A stretch of DNA of 64,000 nt from Clostridium ljungdahlii (lineage in GTDB: Bacteria > Bacillota > Clostridia > Clostridiales > Clostridiaceae), in contig NZ_LITT01000058.1 in NCBI RefSeq assembly GCF_001636845.1, forward strand, positions 186,001 through 250,000. Reading direction: 5' to 3'. Made by a program: the position numbers and the translations under genes. Each line of letters opens with the position of its first letter. Position 1 is the stretch's first letter. The notes beneath the pieces are model-generated. The model worked only from the letters and a program-made list of their open reading frames with translations. It made no database searches and was not told where the DNA came from. This document shows, in pieces, positions 32,822-41,584 of this stretch.

Positions 32822-34498
32822 ATGCATAAGTGGTGTGATTCATCTATACTTGGAGAGATGTATGAAAGATCAATGGAAAAGGAAGAAAGAAAACGGAAGG
32901 GGAGTTTTTATACTCCTCATTACATAGTTGACTATATAGTGAAGAACATTATGTCAAATTTGGATCTTAAAAAAAATCCTTGTATAAAAGTATTAGATCC
33001 TTCTTGTGGAAGTGGACATTTTCTAGTAAGAGTATATGAGATTTTAATGGAAAAGTTTAGTGAAAATTTAGATCACATTAGAAATGCTTTTAAGGATAAA
33101 ATTTATACCGTTGAAACTGAAGATGGATTAAAGAGAATAGATGGGATTCACTATTGGCAGCAGGAAAATTTAAGTCTTCATATATTAAAGAAATGTATAT
33201 ATGGCGCAGATATAGACAGTACAGCTGTAGGGCTTACAAGAATTAATTTAAGTAAAGTTAGCGGCATAAACATTAACATAGAGGACAATATCATATGCTG
33301 CAACAGTCTTATAAAGTGGAATGAAATTGATGATATAGAAGAATACAAGGAATCTAATATTCAATCTGCTGCTAAATTTTGGAATAGGAAATATGATTAT
33401 GTACTTGGAAATCCTCCCTGGGTATCTTTAAGTCGAAAGAATAAGATGAATATAGAAGATGGATTATTACAGTATTATAGTGAAAATTATAATGGAAATA
33501 CATATTTACCTAATCTGTATGAGTATTTTATAAAAAGGTCTATGGAAATATTAAAATCTGGAGGAAGATTTGGATTTGTAGTTCCTGATAGGCTGTCACG
33601 AAATCTTCAATACAGTGAACTTAGAAAGAGTTTACTTGAAAATTATAATATATTAAATCTTGTGTTTGAGATAGATTTTCCGGAAATAAACACGGATTCT
33701 ATGATTATAATAGCAGAAAATAAACATAAAAAGGTAAATAAGATAAAAATAGATATTTATAAAAAGAGAACATATGAAATGTATCAGCATGAATATCTGA
33801 GAAATTCAAAATTTAAGTTTACATATTGCTGTTATAATCAAAACTTGAAGATAAAGGATTGCATAGAGAAAGATAGCAGCAAATTAGAAATCATTTGCAA
33901 GACTTTTACAGGATTTATAGGTTATAGTAAAAAAATAACTCCTATTAAAAAAAATGAACATCAGGTTGAAGTATTAAAAGGGGAAAACATAAAAAAATTT
34001 CAAGTTTTAAACAATTACTATTATGATTTTGTACCTGAAAACATAATAGGTGGAACTAAAAATATAGAAAAGCTTACTTTTAAAAATAAATTAGTAATAA
34101 GAAAAACTGGAAAAAATTTAATAGCAGCTTTGGATGATAAGGGACGTATAATAGAACAATCTCTATATGGAATAATAAGTACAAATGAGGAATTTTCCCC
34201 TCAGTATATTTTGGCAATATTGAATTCAGAGTTAATTCAATGGTATTATTTAAACTTTTTAATTACCAATTCTAATTCTATTCCACAAATTAAAAAATGC
34301 AATTTGGATGAAATACCAATAAGACGCTGCAGCAGACAAACTAAAGAAGATATAGAAAAATTAGTTTACAAAATTATGAATGATAATGATGAAGAAAGAA
34401 ATATGTTGAAGAAAATATTAGATGACGAGATATTTGAATTGTACAATATTGATTATAATTATAGAAGAATTATATTGAATGATATTGAAAATAATTAA
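32822..34498 (+). CDS. Orphan N6-adenine DNA methyltransferase (Eco57I/TaqI-like)
   Basis: 558 residues from ATG 32822, with AGAGG 6 bases upstream; the longer frame from 32783 runs into the palindromic element. Motif X-like region FYTPHYIVDYIV, motif I DPSCGSGHFL (D59 on) for S-adenosylmethionine, and motif IV NPPW (N197 on) for adenine transfer. FYGV-like motif VVPDRLSRNLQYSELR follows. The C-terminal half (about 340-558) looks like a target-recognition domain, with IIGGTKNIEKLTFKNKLVIRKTG. There is no endonuclease domain and no restriction gene beside it. It may methylate a specific site for regulation or protection. Confidence 0.85.
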   Translation: MHKWCDSSILGEMYERSMEKEERKRKGSFYTPHYIVDYIVKNIMSNLDLKKNPCIKVLDPSCGSGHFLVRVYEILMEKFSENLDHIRNAFKDKIYTVETEDGLKRIDGIHYWQQENLSLHILKKCIYGADIDSTAVGLTRINLSKVSGININIEDNIICCNSLIKWNEIDDIEEYKESNIQSAAKFWNRKYDYVLGNPPWVSLSRKNKMNIEDGLLQYYSENYNGNTYLPNLYEYFIKRSMEILKSGGRFGFVVPDRLSRNLQYSELRKSLLENYNILNLVFEIDFPEINTDSMIIIAENKHKKVNKIKIDIYKKRTYEMYQHEYLRNSKFKFTYCCYNQNLKIKDCIEKDSSKLEIICKTFTGFIGYSKKITPIKKNEHQVEVLKGENIKKFQVLNNYYYDFVPENIIGGTKNIEKLTFKNKLVIRKTGKNLIAALDDKGRIIEQSLYGIISTNEEFSPQYILAILNSELIQWYYLNFLITNSNSIPQIKKCNLDEIPIRRCSRQTKEDIEKLVYKIMNDNDEERNMLKKILDDEIFELYNIDYNYRRIILNDIENN

Positions 34499-34511
34499 CT
34501 CAACTTTCGCA

Positions 34512-34803
34512 GTTTAAAAATATTGCGTCGCAATATTTTTGAGAGGACAGAGGACAATTGACAGAGGACAGTGAAGGAGGATTTTTCTCCCCTGCACTAC
34601 GAAAAATCTTTAATTAGATTTTTAATGACTCATTTCGCTAAAGCGAAATATTGCTGACTTATATAAATTTTAAGCTTTTTTGCATTAGCAAAACAAGCTT
34701 AAAAAAATAAATTAGTTTTCTGAATAAGGAAGAAAACTTACCTTCACTGTCCTATGTCCTTTGTCAATTGTCCTCTAAAAAGTGCTTTGCAATATTTTTA
34801 TAT
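34512..34803. repeat. Composite inverted-repeat element with nested hairpins
   Basis: Ends of about 60 bases are inverted copies: AGAGGACA...GACAGTGAAGG near 34541-34577 and its complement near 34740-34776, extended by an ATATTGC block at each end. Inside are small perfect hairpins: AAAAATATTGCG/CGCAATATTTTT (34516-34540), TTTCGCTAAAGCGAAA (34633-34648) and TTTTAAGCTT...AAGCTTAAAA. No frame of useful length. Together with the next 180 bases this gap holds no gene. Confidence 0.75.
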
Positions 34804-34986
34804 TAAGTAAAAATTTTATGTGTGCTGTTTCACATTCTGTATACAAAAAAGTACTTGATTTTTAGTTATGTTCTCCCTAATATATTTATTAAGGATGGTG
34901 AAGAATATGAAAAATTTTAAGCTTTAATTCATTTCAGATTTTATAAGTATCCAAATATAAATAGTAGATAGGGGGGTAAATAATTT

Positions 34987-35196
34987 ATGATTACTTTATT
35001 TGGAATTTTATTTGCAATTTTTGCTCTATATATTGTATTTTCTTTATTGGGAATTATAGTACTTCCACTTGTAGGCATAGTTATATTTCTAGCTTTTATA
35101 ATGGCTATCATAGGATTTGCTTTTAAAATAGTATTTTCACTACCTTTTTTAATATTCGTTATTATACTTGGATTTTTATATTTTAGTAAGAAATAG
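34987..35196 (+). CDS. Small hydrophobic membrane protein
   Basis: 69 residues, almost wholly hydrophobic (two or three membrane segments, few charges before KIVFSLPFLIF and the final YFSKK). Preceded by AGATAGGGGGG, 12-18 bases upstream of the ATG. Similar tiny hydrophobic proteins are common in clostridia; no function can be given. It stands alone ahead of the riboswitch-controlled permease. Confidence 0.6.
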   Translation: MITLFGILFAIFALYIVFSLLGIIVLPLVGIVIFLAFIMAIIGFAFKIVFSLPFLIFVIILGFLYFSKK

Positions 35197-35208
35197 TTTA
35201 TAAAAATG

Positions 35209-35237
35209 TTGACTTATTATGAACAAGATGATAATAT
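35209..35237 (+). promoter_or_regulatory. Promoter of the purine permease gene
   Basis: TTGACT (35209-35214), 17-bp spacer, TAATAT (35232-35237). The riboswitch begins about 34 bases later. Confidence 0.65.
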
Positions 35238-35270
35238 AAAAACGTACATTATATAATTTTTTTGACAGAA

Positions 35271-35340
35271 CATTCGTATAATCTTGATAATATGGTTCAA
35301 GAGTATCTACCAAGGTACCAAAAATCCTTGACTATGAGTG
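35271..35340 (+). promoter_or_regulatory. Guanine-type purine riboswitch
   Basis: P1 arms CATTCGTA and TATGAGTG, core TATAATC, P2 loop with TATGG, GTATCTACC, P3 loop containing ACC, then GACTATG. The base before TATG is C, the specificity position that pairs with guanine (T would mean adenine). The loops keep GG and CC for the kissing contact. A terminator follows at 35373. Confidence 0.93.
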
Positions 35341-35372
35341 GATTCCGTGAAAATGGTATTTCTTTTAACTAT

Positions 35373-35420
35373 TTTCTAACTTGGATTATCCTATAATTCA
35401 TGTTAGAAATTTTTTATTTT
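35373..35420 (+). terminator. Riboswitch-controlled terminator
   Basis: TTTCTAAC (35373-35380) pairs with GTTAGAAA (35402-35409), then T-rich sequence. It lies between the aptamer and the permease start. Confidence 0.85.
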
Positions 35421-35432
35421 GGAGGTAATTAC

Positions 35433-36869
35433 ATGAATGTTGAAAAAGCGAACAAAAATGACGGTGGCAATTTATCTTTTTTAGAATCATTTTTTAAATT
35501 GCCGGAAAACAATACTACTGTAAGGACGGAGATTTTAGCAGGGGTTACTACTTTTATTACTATGGCCTATATAATCTTTGTAAATCCGACTATACTTATG
35601 CAGGCAGGAATGAATGTACACGGACTTATGGGAGATGCAGCGGTTAAAGCTGGGTTATCTGCAATAAACGACCCTATTGTAGGCTCTATATTTACGGCAA
35701 CCTGTATAGCAGCGGCTGTTGGAACTTTCATAATGGCACTTTACGCAAATCTACCTTTTGCACAGGCACCAGGAATGGGACTTAATGCATTTTTTACTTA
35801 CAGTGTTTGCTTAGGTATGCACTATACATGGCACCAAGCACTGGCAGCAGTTTTAGTTTCAGGAATAATTTTTATTATAATAACGGTAACTTCCATAAGA
35901 GAAAAAATTGTAGATGCTCTTCCATTTAATTTAAAACTTGCTATATCAGGAGGTATCGGACTTTTTATAGCTCTTATAGGTCTAAAAAATGCAGGGATTG
36001 TAGTATCGGATCCTTCTACGCTGGTTGCTTTTGGAAAACTTACTAGTGCACCTGTTCTGTTATCAATTATAGGTATTTTAATTACAGTTATACTTATGGC
36101 AAGAGATGTTAAAGGATCAATTTTAATAGGAATAATATTAACTACTATAGTTGGTATACCTTTTGGAGTGACACATCTTACAGGAATAAAAATTGTAAGT
36201 GCACCACCATCACTTGCACCTACATTCTTTGCTTTTGATTTTAAAGGTCTTTTAGGAATTGGAAAAGCAGGGGTAGTTGGAGGTTTAACTAGTATAATTA
36301 TGGTAGTCATAACATTTACTTTAGTAGATTTGTTTGATACTATAGGAACACTTGTTGGAACAGCTGAAAAAGCTGGCATGGTTGATGAAAATGGAAGAGT
36401 TAAAAATATGCACAAAGCTCTTTTTGCAGATTCCCTTGCAACTACTATTGGTTCAATGCTAGGAACAAGTACTGTTAATACATATGTAGAATCTACTTCA
36501 GGTGTATCTGCAGGAGGTAGGACAGGACTTACATCATGTGTTGTTGGAATACTATTTATACTTTCATTATTCTTTAGTGGACTAGTTGGAATAGTTCCTA
36601 CCCAAGCTACAGCTCCAGCACTTATAATTGTAGGGGCACTTATGATTGGAGTAGTTACTAAAATAGACTTTAGTGATTTTACAGAAGGACTTCCAGCTTT
36701 CTTTGCTATAGCATTTATGCCTTTTAGTTACAGTATAGCAAATGGTATAGCAGCAGCAATAATATTTTATCCAATAGTTAAAATAGTTACAGGAAAATAT
36801 AAGGAAGTTCATCCAATAGTATATGTACTTGCAGCTTTATTTATATTTAGATTTGCTATGCTTTCATAA
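35433..36869 (+). CDS. NCS2-family guanine/hypoxanthine permease (AzgA/PbuG type)
   Basis: 478 residues from ATG 35433, 7 bases after GGAGG; the frame opening at 35400 begins inside the terminator. About 12-14 membrane segments. TEILAGVTTFITMAYIIFVNPTIL is the AzgA N-terminal signature. FAQAPGMGLNAFFTY is the helix 3 motif and DLFDTIGTLVGTAEKAG the helix 8 region that binds base and proton. VESTSGVSAGGRTGLT is helix 10. The upstream guanine riboswitch shuts the gene off when guanine is plentiful, which supports purine-base import. Confidence 0.93.
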   Translation: MNVEKANKNDGGNLSFLESFFKLPENNTTVRTEILAGVTTFITMAYIIFVNPTILMQAGMNVHGLMGDAAVKAGLSAINDPIVGSIFTATCIAAAVGTFIMALYANLPFAQAPGMGLNAFFTYSVCLGMHYTWHQALAAVLVSGIIFIIITVTSIREKIVDALPFNLKLAISGGIGLFIALIGLKNAGIVVSDPSTLVAFGKLTSAPVLLSIIGILITVILMARDVKGSILIGIILTTIVGIPFGVTHLTGIKIVSAPPSLAPTFFAFDFKGLLGIGKAGVVGGLTSIIMVVITFTLVDLFDTIGTLVGTAEKAGMVDENGRVKNMHKALFADSLATTIGSMLGTSTVNTYVESTSGVSAGGRTGLTSCVVGILFILSLFFSGLVGIVPTQATAPALIIVGALMIGVVTKIDFSDFTEGLPAFFAIAFMPFSYSIANGIAAAIIFYPIVKIVTGKYKEVHPIVYVLAALFIFRFAMLS

Positions 36870-36876
36870 TTGGGGA

Positions 36877-36946
36877 TAAAAACAAAAATAAGAGCTATTT
36901 ATAGCAATTTGAAAAATTGCTATAAATAGCTCTTATTTTTGTTTTT
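36877..36946 (+). terminator. Very long perfect terminator after the purine permease
   Basis: A perfect hairpin with arms of about 33 bases (36877-36909 and 36914-36946). Both ends are A- or T-rich, so it can act in either direction. Confidence 0.9.
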
Positions 36947-37111
36947 GAAGTAAATTAGAAATATCTAAATGTTTTGTGTGGTTTTCTAATGCAATTTTGC
37001 TATTTTTTCTTTCGATTTATTTATAAAAAATCAATATGTAAATATGTATATTGTGTACAAGTTTGATAAATAATATTATAAAGTTATATATTAAGGTGGT
37101 CTATTATAAAT

Positions 37112-38644
37112 ATGCGTAATAAAAATGCAAGAGCCAATAATAAAACTTCACACCAAAATTCTATAAAAAATCACATAATTAGTAATTCTATTCAGCTAAA
37201 TATAAGTCTAATTAAAGAGATTTTTAATGATAATGATACACTTATTGTAAGATATTTTGAAAATCAGAAAAACAACAATGTTAAATGTTGTATAATCTTT
37301 TTTCAGGAAATGATAGATAGTGAAACAATAAACGCTAATATTATAAAGCCAATAATTGAAAATACATACTTAAATGAAGAAAATAGTAACATTGAAGATA
37401 TTTTAAATCACATAATTTTTTCAAATAATGTGAATAAAACTAATGATGTAAATGAAATTATTGAATCAATCTTAAATGGCAATACCGTTCTTTTTTTAGA
37501 AGGCACATCAGAAGCTTTAATTATAAGTACCGTTGGATGGAAACCTAGAGCTATTAAAGAACCGGAAGGAGAAAAAATCCTGCGGGGACCGAGAGAAGGA
37601 TTTACAGAATCCCTTATGGTAAATCTTTCTATGATAAGAAGAAAACTGTTAATTCCCGAATTAAAGTTTAAGTTTAGAGTATTAGGTACACAAACGCAAA
37701 CAAAAATTTGCTTATGTTATATAAACGGTATAGTTAATAACAAAATACTTAATGAGTTAAATAAAAGATTAGACAGCATTGACATTGATGGTGTTATAGC
37801 TTCTGGCTACATACAAGAGCTTATCAATGATGAACCTTTTTCACCATTTAAGACAATAGGCAGCACTGAAAGACCCGATATTGTTGCAGCAAAATTATTG
37901 GAGGGTCGTATTGCAATTATAGTAGATGGTACTCCGGTTGCATTAACTGTTCCGCATATTTTTATTGAACTTTTTCAGTCTAATGATGATTACTATATTA
38001 ATTTTTATTTTTCTTCAATAAGCCGATTACTAAGAATACTGAGTTTTATAATAACTATAAGTCTGCCTTCGCTTTTTATAGCATTAACCACCTTTCACAT
38101 TGAAGCAATACCAACATCATTAGTTATAAGTATAACTGCAGCAAGGCAAGGTATCCCCTTTCCCATTACGTTAGAAGCTTTGTTGCTGTTGATTGCATTT
38201 GAAATTCTCAGAGAAACTGGTGTGCGAATGCCAAATCAAATTGGGCAAGCTTTTAGCATAGTTGGTGCATTAGTATTAGGTCAGGCGTCAGTTGATGCGA
38301 GATTTGTAAGTGCACCAATGATAATTATCATAGCACTTACAGGAATAACAGGACTTGCAATTCCCAAAATTAAAGGTGGCTCTATTTTATTAAGAATAAT
38401 ATTATTAATGCTTTCTTCTATATTAGGACTATATGGTTTTGTATTTGGAATAATAGGTATACTGATTTATTTATTTAAAATGCGTTCCTTTGGAGTACCT
38501 TATATGCTCAGTCTCATGACATTAAATCCTGAAGATTTAAAAGATACAGCCATAAGAGCACCTTGGTTTTATATGAAATACCGTCCAAAATTCATTGCTG
38601 CTAACAACTTAGTAAGAAGGTCATCTGGAGGTAAGAAAAGTTGA
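37112..38644 (+). CDS. Spore germination protein, GerAA/GerKA type (A subunit)
   Basis: 510 residues. A hydrophilic N-terminal half of about 300 residues is followed by five or six membrane segments. Family blocks include GNTVLFLEGTSEALIISTVGWKPRAIKEPEGEKILRGPREGFTESL, then RPDIVAAKLLEGRIAIIVDGTP and REGTGVRMP-like RETGVRMPNQIGQAFSIVGALVLGQASV. The N-terminal stretch before residue 40 is Asn/Lys-rich and unlike usual members. Germinant receptors sit in the spore inner membrane. The first 165 bases upstream hold no other gene; a forespore sigma-G promoter is expected but not clearly visible. Confidence 0.93.
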   Translation: MRNKNARANNKTSHQNSIKNHIISNSIQLNISLIKEIFNDNDTLIVRYFENQKNNNVKCCIIFFQEMIDSETINANIIKPIIENTYLNEENSNIEDILNHIIFSNNVNKTNDVNEIIESILNGNTVLFLEGTSEALIISTVGWKPRAIKEPEGEKILRGPREGFTESLMVNLSMIRRKLLIPELKFKFRVLGTQTQTKICLCYINGIVNNKILNELNKRLDSIDIDGVIASGYIQELINDEPFSPFKTIGSTERPDIVAAKLLEGRIAIIVDGTPVALTVPHIFIELFQSNDDYYINFYFSSISRLLRILSFIITISLPSLFIALTTFHIEAIPTSLVISITAARQGIPFPITLEALLLLIAFEILRETGVRMPNQIGQAFSIVGALVLGQASVDARFVSAPMIIIIALTGITGLAIPKIKGGSILLRIILLMLSSILGLYGFVFGIIGILIYLFKMRSFGVPYMLSLMTLNPEDLKDTAIRAPWFYMKYRPKFIAANNLVRRSSGGKKS

Positions 38645-39801
38645 AAATCAAAAGCAGGATACTTTCTATTTTATTAGTGTTATTATCTTCAGTAATATTA
38701 TGTGGATGTTGGAATTATGTAGATATTGAAAAATATTCACTTGTAATAGGATTTTCACTGGATAAAGATAAAAAAAGCAATAAATATGTAGTAAATGCAG
38801 AAGTACTGAATTTTCAAATGTCTGGAAAAGAAGCTAAAGCAGTATCAAACATAATTGAATCGAAAGGGGATACTATATTTGATGCAATGAGAAATATGAT
38901 AAATACTACTGGCAATAAATTACATTGGGGGCATGCAAAAATTTTTATTATAAGCAAAGATATAGCAGAAGAAGGCATTATTCCAGCACTTGATTTACCT
39001 TACAGAGATGCTGAAATGAGAGAAGAAATATATGTATTAATTTCAAATAAAAACACTGCAAAGGAAATACTGCAGAATAAAACTATAGCCTCAAATTTAA
39101 AATCTTTTGATATTGCTAAAATGATAGAACATCAAAGAGCACTTGCAAATGTACCTATAGTTAGGGTTTATGAGATTATCAATAATATTGAAGAAGATGA
39201 TATATCATCAGTTTTGCCTCTTTGTGATATAAAAGCAAGTGATGGTAAACAGGCTGCAGAATTAACTGGTACAGCTGTGTTTAAAGGCGATAAGCTTGTT
39301 GGATCTTTAAATACAGAGGAATCAAAATATTTTCTTTTTGCAACTAATCAAATTGATAAAACATTGTTGGTAGAAAAAATTTTGGATGATGATCAGATGA
39401 CTAACATAACTCTGGAAGTATTTGAAAGCAAAACAAAAGTAAAACCAATCTATCAAAATGGAAAGCTCAGTGTCGATATGAATATTAGATTAGATGCATC
39501 AATAGCAGAGATTGACGGGAGTAGAGATTTTATCCAAGGAAGCAGACGTGAAAAGCTTAAACAAGCAGCTGAAGAATCACTAAAAGTATCGATAGGAAGT
39601 ACAATTAACAAGGTTCAAAATAACTATGAAACAGATATTTTTGGATTTGGCAAACATATAAAATCCGACATACCTTCAGTTTGGAATGATGTTAAAGATA
39701 AATGGGACGATACTTTTAAAAACATGAATGTAAACATAAATATTGAAATTCAGCTTAGAAACAGTGCACTTAATTCAAAAACTATTGAAAGAGGAATGTA
39801 A
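38641..39801 (+). CDS. Spore germination lipoprotein, Ger(x)C family (C subunit)
   Basis: 386 residues. Start TTG at 38641 overlaps the A-subunit stop (TTGA) and has GGAGGT 9 bases upstream. Signal peptide residues 1-22 with lipobox LCGC, lipid on C23, then WNYVDIEKYSLVIGFSLDKD, the usual GerC opening. GNKLHWGHAKIFIISKDIAEEG and PYRDAEMREEIYVLIS are family blocks. It needs Lgt (encoded at 28059) for anchoring. Second gene of an A-C-small-B operon. Confidence 0.93.
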   Translation: MKIKSRILSILLVLLSSVILCGCWNYVDIEKYSLVIGFSLDKDKKSNKYVVNAEVLNFQMSGKEAKAVSNIIESKGDTIFDAMRNMINTTGNKLHWGHAKIFIISKDIAEEGIIPALDLPYRDAEMREEIYVLISNKNTAKEILQNKTIASNLKSFDIAKMIEHQRALANVPIVRVYEIINNIEEDDISSVLPLCDIKASDGKQAAELTGTAVFKGDKLVGSLNTEESKYFLFATNQIDKTLLVEKILDDDQMTNITLEVFESKTKVKPIYQNGKLSVDMNIRLDASIAEIDGSRDFIQGSRREKLKQAAEESLKVSIGSTINKVQNNYETDIFGFGKHIKSDIPSVWNDVKDKWDDTFKNMNVNINIEIQLRNSALNSKTIERGM

Positions 39802-39807
39802 TTTATA

Positions 39808-40020
39808 ATGTTATTTATTTTATATTTGTTTATAATAACACTTTTTATTATATATGATCTTATTCCAGTAGCTAACAGCAAAAACTGGAAAGTCTTTATT
39901 GTTTATGCAACTTTTATACTATTTTCTTTTGTACTTGATGTATTATCTGCTCTTCATATTAGGGTGCCCAGTCCGGCAGTACCTATAAAAAAAATCATTG
40001 AATTTATATTTAAGTTATAA
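39808..40020 (+). CDS. Small two-helix protein of the germination operon (D-subunit-like)
   Basis: 70 residues, two membrane segments (about 2-20 and 28-48), ending in PAVPIKKIIEFIFKL. It begins 6 bases after the C gene and ends 24 bases before the B gene, so it belongs to the operon. Some Bacillus ger operons carry a small two-helix D gene of similar size that modulates receptor function; that is the best comparison. No ribosome site is strong. Confidence 0.7.
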   Translation: MLFILYLFIITLFIIYDLIPVANSKNWKVFIVYATFILFSFVLDVLSALHIRVPSPAVPIKKIIEFIFKL

Positions 40021-40044
40021 GATTACTTGAAAGGAGAGAAATAT

Positions 40045-41145
40045 GTGGATAGACAAATAATATCTAATTCTCAAGGCATATGTATAATGTCTATGTTCTT
40101 AATTGGTACTTCTATTGTGCTAGAAGTTGCTAAAAATGCGAAACAAGATGCTTGGATATCCATAGCACTTGGAATAATTATGTCACTGCCAATGATTGTT
40201 GTTTATTCAAAGCTGCTTAATAATTTTCCTGGAAAAGATCTGTATGATATTTTTCAGTATGTATTTGGTAAAAAAATTGGTAAAGTAATTTCAGTATTAT
40301 TTATCTGGTATGTATTCCACTTGGGTGCTTTAGTAATAAGAGTTTTTTCTGAATTTGTAAATGTAGTTTCATTGCCTGAAACGCCTCAATCTATTTTCGC
40401 TATTTTTCTCGGCCTATTGTGTATTTGGGCTGTAAAATCTGGCATTGAAGTTTTAGGTCGCTTATCGATGTTTTTTTTACCATTGATTATAGTAATTACA
40501 ATAATTATTATGGTTCTCCTTTATACTAATGCCCACTTTATAAATTTAAAACCTATATTATATAATAATACAAAGCAGGTTTTGCTAGGCGCATTTTCTT
40601 CTTTTTCTTTTCCATTTACTCAATCAATTATCTTTACCACAGTTTTTCATTCACTTAGAAATAAAAAGAAAATATTTGAAGTATTTCTTAAAGCACTGTT
40701 AATAAGCGGTATATTTCTTTTATTGTCTTCTATTAATAATGTTATTGTTTTAGGTGTTCAAACAACTACAGATTTATATTTTCCCCAATTTACATCCACA
40801 AGAACGATTAAAATAGGTGATTTTATTGAAAGATTTGAAATTATTATTGCATTAATATTTGTACTCATGGGATTTATTAAGGTAAGTGTGTGCTTGTATG
40901 CCGCATCAACTGGAACTGCCAAAATATTCAATATAAATAATTATGAGATAATGGTTGGACCAATTGGACTTCTTATGATAAATTTATCACAAATATTATA
41001 TAATAATACTATGGAAATGCTTTATTGGGCTAATAATATATACATTTACTATGCTGTTCCGTTTCAAGTAATCCTACCGATAGTAACATTGATTATCTCA
41101 CAAATAAAATTAAAATCAAATAAATCGAAACCAAAGGTGTTTTAG
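40045..41145 (+). CDS. Spore germination protein, GerAB/GerKB type (B subunit)
   Basis: 366 residues from GTG 40045, with AAAGGAGAG just upstream; the frame opening at the TTG at 40027 would include it. About ten membrane segments, related to APC-type amino-acid carriers. Opens DRQIISNSQGICIMSMFLIGTSIV, then NAKQDAWISIALGIIMSLPMIVVYSKLL, FPGKDLYDIFQYVFGKKIGKV, all typical B-subunit blocks. B subunits bind the germinant (amino acid or nucleoside). The ligand is not evident. Confidence 0.92.
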   Translation: MDRQIISNSQGICIMSMFLIGTSIVLEVAKNAKQDAWISIALGIIMSLPMIVVYSKLLNNFPGKDLYDIFQYVFGKKIGKVISVLFIWYVFHLGALVIRVFSEFVNVVSLPETPQSIFAIFLGLLCIWAVKSGIEVLGRLSMFFLPLIIVITIIIMVLLYTNAHFINLKPILYNNTKQVLLGAFSSFSFPFTQSIIFTTVFHSLRNKKKIFEVFLKALLISGIFLLLSSINNVIVLGVQTTTDLYFPQFTSTRTIKIGDFIERFEIIIALIFVLMGFIKVSVCLYAASTGTAKIFNINNYEIMVGPIGLLMINLSQILYNNTMEMLYWANNIYIYYAVPFQVILPIVTLIISQIKLKSNKSKPKVF

Positions 41146-41211
41146 AAAATGCATTAACTAATACCATACTTTCAGGCTTTTTAAACTTAAGAATTGTATT
41201 TTTTGTAAGAA

Positions 41212-41245
41212 AGCTGTTACACATTTAGTATAACAGCTATACATT
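41212..41245. terminator. Hairpin between germination operon and small minus-strand gene
   Basis: AGCTGTTA (41212-41219) pairs with TAACAGCT (41231-41238), loop of 11. T-rich on the right. Likely shared by the convergent genes. Confidence 0.6.
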
Positions 41246-41246
41246 T

Positions 41247-41438
41247 TTAGTCTACAAAACTATTCCAGTAATTTGAATAATCAATTGCTACAGGTGATAC
41301 ATTGGAATATTTTACATCATAGTGTTCAGCTAATGCATTTATGAATTGTTTTGCAGGCATTCCGGATTTTTCTATTAAATCTTCAATTTGCTTTTGTAAG
41401 TCCTCTGGTATTTTAGAAAAACAGTAGGTAGTATTCAT
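41247..41438 (-). CDS. Small conserved-looking protein, unknown function
   Basis: 63 residues with AGGGGGA 9-15 bases before its ATG. The middle, PEDLQKQIEDLIEKSGMPAKQFINALAEHYDVK, predicts two amphipathic helices like a ribbon-helix-helix or addiction-module antitoxin fold, and the end is aromatic (DYSNYWNSFVD). No toxin gene is adjacent. A real gene is likely from its ribosome site and codon use; the role is unknown. Confidence 0.6.
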   Translation of the reverse strand: MNTTYCFSKIPEDLQKQIEDLIEKSGMPAKQFINALAEHYDVKYSNVSPVAIDYSNYWNSFVD

Positions 41439-41584
41439 TTTAACAAATCCCCCTTATAATATAGTACTAACATTTAATATATTATATGATATATAACTTT
41501 TTAAGTGTGATATATACGCTGAATTCCTATCTTTAGTATAACACTATATGCAAAAAAATTCAATAAAGAGTAGCCTATAACATA

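Noticed and set aside
32822-34498. BREX or type I restriction system around the methylase
   Set aside because: No nuclease, specificity subunit, ATPase or phosphatase gene lies beside it.
35822-36415. 197-codon minus-strand frame
   Set aside because: Antisense to the NCS2 permease; composition (Ile/Pro/Thr-rich) is a by-product of the membrane-protein codons.
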